Source: an uncultured Muribaculaceae bacterium
Lineage (GTDB): Bacteria > Bacteroidota > Bacteroidia > Bacteroidales > Muribaculaceae
Reading direction: 5' to 3'
Assembly (NCBI GenBank): GCA_910579105.1
Contig: CAJTRT010000002.1
Span: 1 to 64,000, forward strand
Length of the DNA: 64,000 nucleotides
Positions 33,161-42,641 of this stretch are shown one piece after another. The translations under genes and the position numbers were made by a program. The notes below the pieces were generated by a model. The model was not told the DNA's origin, did no database searches, and was given only the letters and a program-made list of their open reading frames with translations. The first letter of the stretch is position 1, and each line of letters starts with the position of its first letter.

Positions 33161-36100
33161 ATGTCTCTGACCTCATTCTTAGGGAAGATTTTCGGCAACA
33201 AGTCGCAGCGCGACCTCCGCGAAATCAAGCCCATAGTAGATAAAATCAACGCTCTCGGCCCCGGCCTGAAAGACCTCACAAACGACCAGCTCCGCCACAA
33301 GATCGACGAGGTGCGCGCCGACATCGCCGCCTCCATAAAGGCCGACGAGGACGCCATAGCCGAAATCCGCGGCCGGGTGGAGGACCTCCCCTTCGACCAG
33401 CGCCAGCCCCTATGGGACGACATCGACAAGCACGAGAAAAACATCCTCGACACCCTCGAGACAGAGCTGGAGAAGCACCTGCCGATAGTGTTCGCCACCA
33501 TGCGCGAGACCGCGGCCCGCTTCGCCGCCAACGAGACCGTGGAGGTGACCGCCACCGACATGGACCGCGAACTCGCCGCCCAGGGGCGCGACTTCCTCAC
33601 CATCGAGGGTGACAAGGCCCTTTGGAAAAACCACTGGATGGCCGGCGGAAACGAAATCACCTGGGACATGGTGCACTACGACGTGCAGCTCATCGGCGGC
33701 ACCGTCCTGACCCAGGGCAAGATCGCCGAGATGGCAACCGGCGAGGGCAAAACCCTCGTCGCGACGCTCCCGGTGTTCCTCCGCTCCCTGTCGAAGCGCG
33801 GCGTGCACGTCGTGACCGTCAACGACTACCTCTCCAAGCGCGACTCCGAGTGGATGGGCCCGCTGTACATGTTCCACGGCTCCACGGTCGACTGCATCGA
33901 CAAGCACCAGCCCAACACCCCCGCGCGCCGCAGGGCCTACGAATGTGACATAACATTCGGAACCAACAACGAGTTCGGTTTCGACTACCTCCGCGACAAC
34001 ATGGCCATGTCGCCCGCCGACATGGTGCAGCGCAAGCACTACTACGCCATCGTCGACGAGGTCGACTCCGTGCTCATCGACGACGCCCGCACCCCGCTCA
34101 TCATCTCGGGACCCGTTCCCAAGGGTGACGACCAGATGTTCAACGAGTACAAGGCCAACGTCGAGAAGGTGTTCCAGGCACAGCGCCGCCTCGTCACCCA
34201 GATTCTCTCCGAGGCGAAGGAGAAAATCAAGTCGGAGGACAAGGAGACCCGCAAGGAGGGGGAACTTCTGCTGTTCCGCGCCTACAAGGGTCTGCCAAAG
34301 TACGGACCCCTCATCAAGTTCCTGAGCGAGGAGGGCATGAAGAACGCCCTGCTCAAAACCGAGGCATACTACCTCCAGGACAACTCCCGCGAGATGCCCA
34401 TCGTCACCGACCCCCTCTTCTTCGTAATCGACGAGAAGAACCGCTCGGTGGAGCTGACCGACAAGGGCTTCGACGTGCTGACCGACCGCAACCAGGATCC
34501 GCAGTTCTTCGTCCTCCCCGACATCGCCGCCAGGCTCTCGGAGCTGGAGACCATCCCCGACCTGGCCGAGCGCCAGGAGAAAAAGGACGCCGCCATGGCC
34601 GACTACGCCGTAAAGGCCGAGCGCGTACACACCGTCAACCAGCTCCTGAAAGCCTACACCCTCTTCGAGAAGGATAACGAATACGTCATCGACGACAACA
34701 AGATCAAGATCGTCGACGAGCAGACCGGCCGCATCATGGAGGGGCGCCGCTACTCCGACGGCCTCCACCAGGCCATCGAGGCAAAGGAGGGCGTGAAAGT
34801 CGAGGCCGCCACACAGACCTTCGCCACCATCACCTTGCAGAACTACTTCCGCATGTACCACAAGCTCTCGGGCATGACCGGCACCGCCGAGACCGAGGCC
34901 GGCGAGCTTTGGGACATCTACAAACTCGACGTGGTGACCATCCCCACCAACCGCCCCGTGGCCCGCAAGGATATGGACGACCGCGTCTACAAGACCAAGA
35001 AAGAGAAATACGCCGCCGTAATCGACGAGATCGTGCGCCTGCGCGACGCCGGCCGCCCCGTGCTCGTCGGCACTACCTCGGTCGAGATTTCCGAACTCCT
35101 CTACCGCATGCTCCAGATGCGCCACATCGACGCCCAGGTGCTCAACGCCAAGCTCCACCAGAAGGAGGCGCAGGTTGTCGCACTGGCCGGACGCGCCGGC
35201 ACCGTCACCATTGCCACCAACATGGCGGGCCGCGGTACCGACATCAAGCTCACTCCCGAGGTGAAAGATGCCGGAGGCCTGGCGATCATCGGCACCGAGC
35301 GCCACGAGAGCCGCCGCGTCGACCGACAGCTACGAGGCCGTTCCGGCCGCCAGGGGGATCCGGGTTCGTCGGTGTTCTACGTCTCCTTCGAGGACCAGCT
35401 GATGCGCCTCTTCGCCACCGACCGCGTGATGAAGATGCTCGACACCCTCGGCCTCAAAGAGGGGGAGATGATCGAGAGCAAGATGGTGACCCGCGCCATC
35501 GAGAACGCCCAGAAACGCGTCGAGGAGAACAACTTCGGCATACGCAAGCGCCTGCTCGAATACGACGACGTGATGAACAAGCAGCGCACCTACATCTACA
35601 ACCGCCGCCATCACGCCCTCCTCGGCGAACGTGTCGGAATCGACATCGCCAACATGATATATGACCTGGTCGAGAATCTCGTCCAGAGCTACGATCAGCC
35701 CACCGATTTCGACGAGCTGTCGCTCGAACTGATGCGCATACTCACCATCGAGGCACCTTTCACCGAGAAGGAATTCCAGAGCCTCAGCCGCGAGGAGAAG
35801 ACCGAGCGCATCGTGGCAGCCGTAAACGAGAACCTTGACCGCCGCAGCGAGCGCATCATCGAGATGGCAATGCCTGTTGTCAAGGATTGGGTCGAGAACC
35901 GTGGAGCCAAGGGCAAGATAATGGTGCCCATCACCGATGGCAAGCGCATCTTCAACCTCGGCGTAGACATCCTGGAGGCTTACAACTCGGGATGCAAGAA
36001 CATCGTCAAGGAATGGCACAAGGGTGTGTTGCTCGTCACCATCGACGAGTTGTGGAAAGAACACCTGCGCGAACTCGACGAACTGCGCCAGAGCGTGCAG

Positions 36101-36553
36101 AACGCATCTTACGAGCAGAAAGACCCGCTGGTAATCTACAAGGTGGAGTCGTTCCACCTCTTCGAGCGCATGCTCAACGCCCTCAACTCCAAGACCCTCG
36201 CGGCCCTTATGCGCGGCCACATCTTCGTGCAGGAAGCGCCCCGGGCCTCCGACGCCACCCTGGAATCCGAGCAGAAAAGTGCCGCTGAGGCTCACGAGGC
36301 AGAGAAGCCGGCTCCCAAGCCCCAGCCCGAGGTACGCCGCGCCATGCCCGAGCGCCCCAACGACTACTCGCAGTACACCGCCTCCAAGGAAGGCCTACCA
36401 GGCGAAAGCGCCAACCGCGCCGCAGCAGCCGGAGCGGGACGAGGCCCCGCCCGTCCCCAGCCGATGAAGGCCGCGCCCCGCGTGGGCCGCAACGACCCCT
36501 GCCCCTGCGGTTCGGGCAAGAAGTTCAAGAACTGCCACGGCAAGAACGCGTAA
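33161..36553 (+). CDS. secA: Preprotein translocase ATPase SecA
   Basis: SecA drives Sec-dependent export through SecYEG. It has 1,130 residues, long as is usual in Bacteroidetes owing to insertions. Motifs are Walker A ATGEGKT (192-198, K197), DEVD at 299-302 within VDEVDSVLIDDARTPLI, and the preprotein-crosslinking and helical scaffold regions. The C-terminal zinc finger CPCGSGKKFKNCH has ligands C1114, C1116, C1125 and H1126. The start ATG gives MSLTSFLGKIFGNKSQRDL, a normal SecA N-terminus. It is preceded by the export and wall genes and followed 25 bp later by a coiled-coil membrane protein. Confidence 0.98.
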   Translation: MSLTSFLGKIFGNKSQRDLREIKPIVDKINALGPGLKDLTNDQLRHKIDEVRADIAASIKADEDAIAEIRGRVEDLPFDQRQPLWDDIDKHEKNILDTLETELEKHLPIVFATMRETAARFAANETVEVTATDMDRELAAQGRDFLTIEGDKALWKNHWMAGGNEITWDMVHYDVQLIGGTVLTQGKIAEMATGEGKTLVATLPVFLRSLSKRGVHVVTVNDYLSKRDSEWMGPLYMFHGSTVDCIDKHQPNTPARRRAYECDITFGTNNEFGFDYLRDNMAMSPADMVQRKHYYAIVDEVDSVLIDDARTPLIISGPVPKGDDQMFNEYKANVEKVFQAQRRLVTQILSEAKEKIKSEDKETRKEGELLLFRAYKGLPKYGPLIKFLSEEGMKNALLKTEAYYLQDNSREMPIVTDPLFFVIDEKNRSVELTDKGFDVLTDRNQDPQFFVLPDIAARLSELETIPDLAERQEKKDAAMADYAVKAERVHTVNQLLKAYTLFEKDNEYVIDDNKIKIVDEQTGRIMEGRRYSDGLHQAIEAKEGVKVEAATQTFATITLQNYFRMYHKLSGMTGTAETEAGELWDIYKLDVVTIPTNRPVARKDMDDRVYKTKKEKYAAVIDEIVRLRDAGRPVLVGTTSVEISELLYRMLQMRHIDAQVLNAKLHQKEAQVVALAGRAGTVTIATNMAGRGTDIKLTPEVKDAGGLAIIGTERHESRRVDRQLRGRSGRQGDPGSSVFYVSFEDQLMRLFATDRVMKMLDTLGLKEGEMIESKMVTRAIENAQKRVEENNFGIRKRLLEYDDVMNKQRTYIYNRRHHALLGERVGIDIANMIYDLVENLVQSYDQPTDFDELSLELMRILTIEAPFTEKEFQSLSREEKTERIVAAVNENLDRRSERIIEMAMPVVKDWVENRGAKGKIMVPITDGKRIFNLGVDILEAYNSGCKNIVKEWHKGVLLVTIDELWKEHLRELDELRQSVQNASYEQKDPLVIYKVESFHLFERMLNALNSKTLAALMRGHIFVQEAPRASDATLESEQKSAAEAHEAEKPAPKPQPEVRRAMPERPNDYSQYTASKEGLPGESANRAAAAGAGRGPARPQPMKAAPRVGRNDPCPCGSGKKFKNCHGKNA

Positions 36554-36578
36554 TAAAAAGAATCCATAACATCTCATT

Positions 36579-37769
36579 ATGGCTGAAACCGATAACAACC
36601 CCGGCGGACAGACGCTCAACGAGCGTCTGCGCCGCGCCGCGGAGCTGGCCCGCCAGCGTTCCGGCGAAACAACCCCTCCACCACCCCCGCCGCCCCACGA
36701 ACCCCGCAAAACTCCCGAAAGCCCGAAAGCCCAGGCCTCCCAGCTGTCGGGTGAAGCGAGCTTCAGCGAGCGGCAACCCTCTGAAGCCGGGCGCGAAGCC
36801 CCGGCTCCCGCGCAGCCCCGCCGCCCCCGCCCCGTGGATGAATACTACATCCCCGCGCCGCCCCGCAAACCGGCCAAGAAGTCCAAGACCGCGCTATGGC
36901 TCGGAATCCCGCTGGTGCTGGCTGTGCTGTGCGGCATCTTCCTCTTCATTCACAACACCCGGCAGCAGGCCGAGCACGAGGAACAGTTGCAACAATTGCA
37001 GCTCGCCAACGAGCAGCTGCAACTCGCCAACGAATACGAAAGCCTCAACAACGAGTTCGCACAGTACGAGAACCAGACCTCCCTGCTGGCCAACGACTCT
37101 ATCGTGCAGAAGTATTCCGCCGCCCGCGCCCAGGTCGAGAAGCTCCTCCAGGAACTCAAAAACGAGAAGAACAAGTCGGCGGCGCAGATTTCAAAGCTCA
37201 AAGGGGAAATCGCAACACTCAAAGGGATTCTCCGCACCTATGTCGAGCAGATCGACTCCCTGAGCAAGCAGAACCAGGCGCTGATGACCGAGAACAAGGA
37301 CATCAAGCAGCAGAACCAGCAGCTCGCCCAGACCGTGCAGTCAGTCCAGGCCAACAACAAGGAGCTGAACGAGCGCATGACCCTGGCCGAGAAGCTGAAC
37401 GTCACCGGCGTTTCCCTCACCCCGCTTAACAAGAAAGGAAAGAAGGAGAAGAACGTCACCAAGGCACGCCAGCTGATGGTCTCCTTCACCATCCCGCAGA
37501 ACAACTCCACCCCTGTCGGTGAAAAGACCATCTTCTGCCGCATCATCAACCCTGAGGGAGAACTCCTCGGCAACGGCGGCTCGTTCTCCTTCGAGGGTGG
37601 TTCCGTGGCCTGCACTGCCCGAAAGAGCGTCGAGTACGCCGGCGAGGAAATCGGCGGCATACACATCTACTGGGACGTGAACGCCACCCTCACCCCCGGC
37701 GACTACACCGTGGAGCTGTTCGCCGACAACTACCGCCTGGCCTCGCGCCGCTTCACCCTGAAAAAATAG
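36579..37769 (+). CDS. Proline-rich, coiled-coil single-pass membrane protein
   Basis: This 396-residue protein begins with a proline-rich cytosolic region (about 25-100, runs such as TPPPPPPPHEPRK). One membrane helix follows (about 105-125, LWLGIPLVLAVLCGIFLF), then a long periplasmic coiled coil (about 128-275, heptads rich in Q, L and N) and a C-terminal beta domain (about 285-396). The architecture suggests an envelope-spanning structural protein; I do not recognise a named family with certainty. It is likely co-transcribed with secA. Confidence 0.75.
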   Translation: MAETDNNPGGQTLNERLRRAAELARQRSGETTPPPPPPPHEPRKTPESPKAQASQLSGEASFSERQPSEAGREAPAPAQPRRPRPVDEYYIPAPPRKPAKKSKTALWLGIPLVLAVLCGIFLFIHNTRQQAEHEEQLQQLQLANEQLQLANEYESLNNEFAQYENQTSLLANDSIVQKYSAARAQVEKLLQELKNEKNKSAAQISKLKGEIATLKGILRTYVEQIDSLSKQNQALMTENKDIKQQNQQLAQTVQSVQANNKELNERMTLAEKLNVTGVSLTPLNKKGKKEKNVTKARQLMVSFTIPQNNSTPVGEKTIFCRIINPEGELLGNGGSFSFEGGSVACTARKSVEYAGEEIGGIHIYWDVNATLTPGDYTVELFADNYRLASRRFTLKK

Positions 37770-37787
37770 CGCGCCGCGTCCCTACAC
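37770..37787. repeat. Single arm of the GTAGGGACGC family
   Basis: CGCGCCGCGTCCCTACAC is the right arm only, touching the stop codon of the upstream gene. The left arm is missing, so this is a remnant. Confidence 0.55.
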
Positions 37788-37841
37788 CCACATAAAATGC
37801 CCCGCATATAACGCCCTGTATTTAATGCCACGAAAACACCT

Positions 37842-40475
37842 ATGAGACCAATCACTTACGCCATTCTGCTATCACTGGCCGCCACTTGCGCTCCCCTGGC
37901 TTCATCCGCGGCCCACACCCTACGCTACGACCGCCCCGCCGACCACTGGGTAGAGGCTCTTCCGCTCGGCAACGGGCGCCTCGGGGCGATGGTATACGGC
38001 GGCATCCAGTCAGACACCATCCAGCTCAACGAGGACACGTTCTGGAGCGGATCCCCCTACAACAACGTAAACCCCAAAGCGTTGAAAGCGCTCCCCGAAA
38101 TCCGCGCCGCGATCGACAGCGGCGACTACAACCGGGCGCAGTACCTGGCGATGCACAACATCACCGCCGACAAAAGCGTGACGGGCCACGGGATGATGTA
38201 CGAGGCTGTCGGAAACCTCGTGCTGACGTTTACGGAAACTTCGGCGACCGACTACTCGCGAACCCTCTCGCTCGACGACGCGGTGGCCGAGGTCGCGTAC
38301 ACCGCGGCGGACGGCACCCGCTTCACCCGCGAATACCTCACCTCACTGGCCGACTCGCTGACAATGATACGACTGACGGCCTCCCGCCCCGGCGCGCTCG
38401 ACTTCGCCCTGTCGTTCACCGGGCCATTGAAACGCGACCGGATGACCGCCGCGACCGCGCTCGAGGCTCCCGGCGAACTGCGCGTCATAAGCCGCCCGAC
38501 AGCCCCGAAGGCAGAAAACGTGCCAAACGGGCTGCGCTGCGCGACGTTCATACGGGTAATACCCGAGGGGGGCGAAATGACCTCCACCGACTCCCTGGTC
38601 ACTGTCTGCGGAGCATCCTCCGCCCTTATACTCGTCTCCTCGGCAACCAACTTCAAGCGCTACGACGACATCTCCGGCGATGCCGAACTCAGCGCCCGCG
38701 CCCCGCTTGACAGGTTCGCCGCCAAAGGTGACCCGCTCGCACGATATAAGGCGGCGCTGCAACGCCACAAGGAAGCATACCGCGCCTATTTCAACCGCGT
38801 CACCCTCGACCTCGGCCATAATCCCGCACAGGAGGCAAAGACCACCGACCGCCGCATCGCCGAGTTCGCCGACAGCTGCGATCCGAGCCTCGCGGCCGAC
38901 TACTTCCAGTTTGGCCGCTATCTGCTGATATGCTCCTCGCTCCCCGGCACTCAACCGGCCAACCTGCAAGGAATCTGGAACCCCGACGCGGGGCAGTACC
39001 CCGCCTGGGACTCCAAATACACCACCAACATCAACGTGGAGATGAACTACTGGCCCGCGGAAATCACCAACCTAAGCGAGTGCCACGACCCGTTCCTGCA
39101 ACTCGTACGCGACGTAAGCCACACAGGCCGCCAGTCAGCCAGCGAGATGTACGGCGCGAGGGGCTGGACTCTCCACCACAACACCGACATATGGCGCTCC
39201 ACCGGGGCCGTGGACTACGCCTCATGCTCCGTATGGCCCACCTGCAACGCCTGGTTCTGCTCCCACCTCTGGGAACGCTACCTCTTCACCGGCGACCGCG
39301 GGTTCCTCGCCGAAGCCTACCCGATAATGGCCGAGGCCTCGCGGTTCTGCCTCGACTTCCTCACCCGGGAGCCGCGCACGGGCTACCTCGTGGCTTCCCC
39401 CTCCAACTCCCCGGAGAACAATCCCGGAAAGGGGAAATACTTCGATTCCATCTTCCAAAAGGAGATGAAACCGGCGATTTTCGCCGGGGTCGCGATGGAT
39501 AACCAGATGATCTACGACCTGCTGCTCAGTACCGTGCGGGCAGCGCGGATTCTCGGAGGAGACAAGGCGTTTGCCGACTCGCTCGACGCGGCGCGCGCCC
39601 AGCTCCCGCCGATGATGGCAGGCCGCCACGGACAGTTGCAGGAATGGCTCGACGACTGGGACCGCGAGACCTCGGGCCACCGCCACGTCTCCCACCTATG
39701 GGGCGTTTACCCGGGCCGCATGGTGTCGCCGCACCTCAACCCTGAGGCCGCGGGAGCCGCCCGGAAGTCGCTCGACGGACGCGGCGACGCCTCCCGCGGA
39801 TGGTCGATGGGGTGGAAAGTGTGCCTTTGGGCGCGCCTGCTCGACGGCAACCGCGCCTACCGCCTGATCTCAAACCAACTCAGGCTAAAAGACCCGCAGG
39901 CCACCATCCGCGATCAGGATGGCGGCACATACGCCAACATGTTTGACGCACACCCGCCGTTCCAGATCGACGGCAACTTCGGATGCTGCGCCGGAATGGC
40001 CGAGATGCTCGTCCAAAGCCACGACGGAGCCGTCACCCTGCTCCCCGCCCTCCCCGACGCGTGGCCCGAGGGCCGCGTCACCGGCCTCCGCGCCCGCGGC
40101 GGCTTCGAGATCGAGGAAATGACGTGGAAGAACGGCAAGGTCGTCTCCGCGATCATCCGTTCCGACCTCGGGCTACCCCTGCGCCTGCGCTCCGCGACAC
40201 CCCTGCGCCTTGCCGTCGGCACCGCGCCCGCCATCGCCGACGGCGGCAGCGCCACTCCGGCCGACAGCGCGCCGACAGCATCCGGCACCACATCATCCGG
40301 CACCACTCTCCAACCGGCCTCCGGCCCATGCCCCAACCCACTGCTCGCGCCATATGACGCGCCACCGTTCGTTGCCAATACCCCCGAGCGCCTCATCCCC
40401 CTCACCGCCCCCGCCGTCAGCCTCTACGACCTCCCCACCACCCCCGGCCAGCGCATCACCCTCCGCGCGATGTAA
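37842..40475 (+). CDS. GH95 glycoside hydrolase (alpha-L-fucosidase or alpha-L-galactosidase)
   Basis: This 877-residue secreted enzyme has a signal peptide (about 1-25). The N-terminal beta-sandwich starts RYDRPADHWVEALPLGNGRL and holds QLNEDTFWSGSPY. The (alpha/alpha)6 barrel has NLQGIWN, TTNINVEMNYWPAE and QIDGNFG, which hold the asparagine and aspartate residues used by inverting GH95 enzymes, and a C-terminal beta domain follows. GH95 members release 1,2-linked fucose or L-galactose from mucin or plant glycans. Oddly, a Ser/Thr/Ala/Gly-rich insertion (about 795-825) interrupts the C-terminal domain. The start codon follows a 72-bp gap after the coiled-coil gene. Confidence 0.92.
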   Translation: MRPITYAILLSLAATCAPLASSAAHTLRYDRPADHWVEALPLGNGRLGAMVYGGIQSDTIQLNEDTFWSGSPYNNVNPKALKALPEIRAAIDSGDYNRAQYLAMHNITADKSVTGHGMMYEAVGNLVLTFTETSATDYSRTLSLDDAVAEVAYTAADGTRFTREYLTSLADSLTMIRLTASRPGALDFALSFTGPLKRDRMTAATALEAPGELRVISRPTAPKAENVPNGLRCATFIRVIPEGGEMTSTDSLVTVCGASSALILVSSATNFKRYDDISGDAELSARAPLDRFAAKGDPLARYKAALQRHKEAYRAYFNRVTLDLGHNPAQEAKTTDRRIAEFADSCDPSLAADYFQFGRYLLICSSLPGTQPANLQGIWNPDAGQYPAWDSKYTTNINVEMNYWPAEITNLSECHDPFLQLVRDVSHTGRQSASEMYGARGWTLHHNTDIWRSTGAVDYASCSVWPTCNAWFCSHLWERYLFTGDRGFLAEAYPIMAEASRFCLDFLTREPRTGYLVASPSNSPENNPGKGKYFDSIFQKEMKPAIFAGVAMDNQMIYDLLLSTVRAARILGGDKAFADSLDAARAQLPPMMAGRHGQLQEWLDDWDRETSGHRHVSHLWGVYPGRMVSPHLNPEAAGAARKSLDGRGDASRGWSMGWKVCLWARLLDGNRAYRLISNQLRLKDPQATIRDQDGGTYANMFDAHPPFQIDGNFGCCAGMAEMLVQSHDGAVTLLPALPDAWPEGRVTGLRARGGFEIEEMTWKNGKVVSAIIRSDLGLPLRLRSATPLRLAVGTAPAIADGGSATPADSAPTASGTTSSGTTLQPASGPCPNPLLAPYDAPPFVANTPERLIPLTAPAVSLYDLPTTPGQRITLRAM

Positions 40476-40557
40476 CCAGCGACGGGCAATCTGCCGCACG
40501 AACCCTGTGATCGGTAACACTTATATCCGTAAATTGGGGGGCGCAAAATCTGCGACT

Positions 40558-40693
40558 TGTAGGGACGCGATACATCGCGTCCGCACCCGGATGGCTTAAA
40601 CGCCCGGATGGCGTCCGCAGCCGGATGGCGTCAACCCATCCACACTCCGACCGGCCACAACCATGGCGCGGACGCGATGTATCGCGTCCCTAC
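40558..40693. repeat. GTAGGGACGC dispersed palindrome, core variant GATACATC
   Basis: The left arm TGTAGGGACGCGATACATCG continues into CGTCC at 40558-40583, and its inverse ends at 40693 (CGCGTCCCTAC). Both arms keep a self-complementary core (GAT AC ATC) unlike any other copy. The spacer holds three CCGGATGGC units. Confidence 0.85.
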
Positions 40694-40780
40694 CGGTTGT
40701 ATGCGATTCCGCTCCATAAACAGCCGCATCCGACGCGATATCTCTCCCCATTGTGATATCCCCCCAATGTACAATACCCG

Positions 40781-41018
40781 AGCGCCGGAGGCGCGGGGCT
40801 GTGCCTAACCCCGTGTGCAGCCCCGCCAGGGGCGGAACGCGGGGGAGAGCACCAACCCAACTTAGGTAGCGCCGGAGGTGCGGGTCCGTGGTGGGAAATG
40901 TGCCACCACGGACCCGCACCTCCGGCGCTATATCCCTCTATCCATCACAATTCCCCGCGTTCCGCCCCTGGCGGGGCTGCACACGGGGTTAGGCACGGAT
41001 TCGCGCCTCCGGCGCTCG
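40781..41018. repeat. Composite palindromic element with 28-bp perfect hairpin
   Basis: A nested inverted repeat of about 240 bp. The outer blocks (GCCTAACCCCGTGTGCAGCC and CCCCGCCAGGGGCGGAACGC) recur inverted on the right. The centre is a perfect 28-bp stem, 40867-40894 with 40903-40930, around the loop GAAATGTG. A second, less perfect copy lies at 47801-47954. No coding potential is seen in the 40476-41282 gap. Confidence 0.85.
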
Positions 41019-41060
41019 CAAACACCACCACACTGGCACCCGCCGACACCAAACCTACAT

Positions 41061-41114
41061 CTATTTCACCAACAACATCTCTTTCACAAACCACATCTCA
41101 TTCACCCACAACGC
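41061..41114. repeat. Three 18-bp degenerate tandem units
   Basis: CTATTTCACCAACAACAT, CTCTTTCACAAACCACAT and CTCATTCACCCACAACGC follow each other without gaps. They lie between the composite palindrome and the terminator of the 41283 gene. Confidence 0.6.
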
Positions 41115-41151
41115 CCATAACCGCATATATAAGAAAGCTACATGAAGCGCG

Positions 41152-41186
41152 AAAAAAGCCGCACCCCGGAGTGCGGGACGCGGCGC
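41152..41186 (-). terminator. Terminator of the 41283 gene
   Basis: On the minus strand a GC-rich hairpin (GCCGCGTCCCGCACTCCGGG and onward) is followed by TTTTTT. It lies about 97 bp past the stop codon. The same T-run and GCCGCG-type stem recur after rpsA. Confidence 0.65.
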
Positions 41187-41282
41187 GAGCAAAGTAAAGA
41201 GGTCGTTTATTATTTAACGAGACCTTTACAAGGATTGGTTGCGGTGTTCAGTGAGGGATGTCGCACACCCTCAGGATCGGGT

Positions 41283-42458
41283 TCAGAGGGCTACCTTGGT
41301 AACCTTGTTGCCCTGGCGGCGGATGAAGATGCCGTTGGCGGGCTCTGCGACGCGCACACCCTGGAGGTTGAAGTACTCAACGGGAGCGTCAGCGTCGGCG
41401 GCGATGTTCTCAACGCCGGCACCGTTGCGATCTGTCACCTTCACGCTCTTAATCTCCCATGTACCGGCTGTTGTAGCGGTCGATGAGTAGCGGAAACCGA
41501 GCTGAATCTTTTTCCCTGCGTAAGCGTCAAGGCTCATAACACAGTCGGCGAACGAGGAGAAGTTCTTGCCCTCGTTGTATGCGGGGAACGAAGGAACATC
41601 GATGGGAGCGCTCCACTGACCGCCTTCCTCGCGAACGCAGAGCTTCAGGAAGTCGTTAGGAGCGATAAGCGTGCCTGCCGCGTCCTTGAACTGGCCGACG
41701 CACTGGGCGAAAGTGAGATCGATGTTGGTCAGACCCGCGAGGTCAACCACGGGCGAAACGAGGTAGGCTGCTTCAACAGCAAAGTTTACCTTATTCCACG
41801 CGCTGGCCTTCATATAGTTATTCTTGGAGTCGCGGGTCCACACATAGGTGATGCCTTCGGGCAGGGTACCGTCTTCGAAGGTGAAGCCGAAGTTAGCAGT
41901 GAATTCGCTGACGTTCAGCAGACCAGAGGGTGTCGGATCAACGGGCTGGTCAGGGATTTCAGTTGCCTCGTCGGAGATGATGAGGTTGTTTGCGCGAATC
42001 TGACCCTGGTCGGCGGTAGCCTCGAAAACAGCCACACCGGCGGGATTCGTCCAGGTCACGGTGCGGGGATCAGCGGTGGTGTTGGTGGCAACCGTTCCGC
42101 CGGTGGCTGCGGAAGGTGTGAATGACACGCATTTATCCTCGTACATACCTGAGAACACAACTGAACGGATGGTTACCCCATCAGCCTTGATTGTCATCGT
42201 CATGCTCTTGTACCAACGAAGCTCGGTGGCAGTAGCGATTCCGTCAACCTTTGTGGGAGATGTATTCTGGTTGATAGCGATGTCGAAAGTCTTGCCATCA
42301 ACAGTTGCCTGGCAGGTTACCTCGCCTTTGCCGTTGGCACCGGTGCCGATAGTCCAGGACGGCTTGCTATCACCCGACATAGGAATAGTCCAGGTGGTCG
42401 CGGTGGCCGCGGTGGCCATACCGAGAACCGCGAGAGCTGTGAGTAAAAGTTTCTTCAT
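41283..42458 (-). CDS. Secreted protein with choice-of-anchor-like domain and 'YFNLQG' tail
   Basis: This 391-residue protein has a signal peptide (MKKLLLTALAVLGMATAATA). The first half (about 20-180) is a beta domain. The region at about 200-340 (AYLVSPVVDLAGLTNIDLTF, then KKIQLGFRYSSTATTAGTWEIKSV split as KKIQLGFRYSS and TAGTWEIKSVKV) resembles cleaved-adhesin/choice-of-anchor folds. The end holds VENIAADADAPVEYFNLQG, RVAEPANGIFIRR and KVTKVAL, related to the tail of the 20066 protein. I place the start at the ATG at 42458, directly before the signal peptide. The function is unknown; it is probably cell-surface. Confidence 0.78.
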   Translation of the reverse strand: MKKLLLTALAVLGMATAATATTWTIPMSGDSKPSWTIGTGANGKGEVTCQATVDGKTFDIAINQNTSPTKVDGIATATELRWYKSMTMTIKADGVTIRSVVFSGMYEDKCVSFTPSAATGGTVATNTTADPRTVTWTNPAGVAVFEATADQGQIRANNLIISDEATEIPDQPVDPTPSGLLNVSEFTANFGFTFEDGTLPEGITYVWTRDSKNNYMKASAWNKVNFAVEAAYLVSPVVDLAGLTNIDLTFAQCVGQFKDAAGTLIAPNDFLKLCVREEGGQWSAPIDVPSFPAYNEGKNFSSFADCVMSLDAYAGKKIQLGFRYSSTATTAGTWEIKSVKVTDRNGAGVENIAADADAPVEYFNLQGVRVAEPANGIFIRRQGNKVTKVAL

Positions 42459-42584
42459 AAAACGTGATAGATTATTAGTTAATTGTTGCGTTTTGTCGCT
42501 GTTGTTAAGCACGGGTGCCATATAATATAATGCTGAGGAACTCCCTCTGTCACGCACGGCTCGGCACCAGTTGCTTCTGAACCT

Positions 42585-42592
42585 CAAAGTTA
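42585..42592 (-). promoter_or_regulatory. -7 box for the 42458 gene
   Basis: The minus strand reads TAACTTTG, 126 nt upstream of the ATG, leaving a long leader. The 42459-42641 gap is AT-rich and holds nothing else recognisable. Confidence 0.5.
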
Positions 42593-42641
42593 GCTAATAT
42601 TCACCAAACAGCCCCATTTTTTAACAAAAACTTAGCAAATT

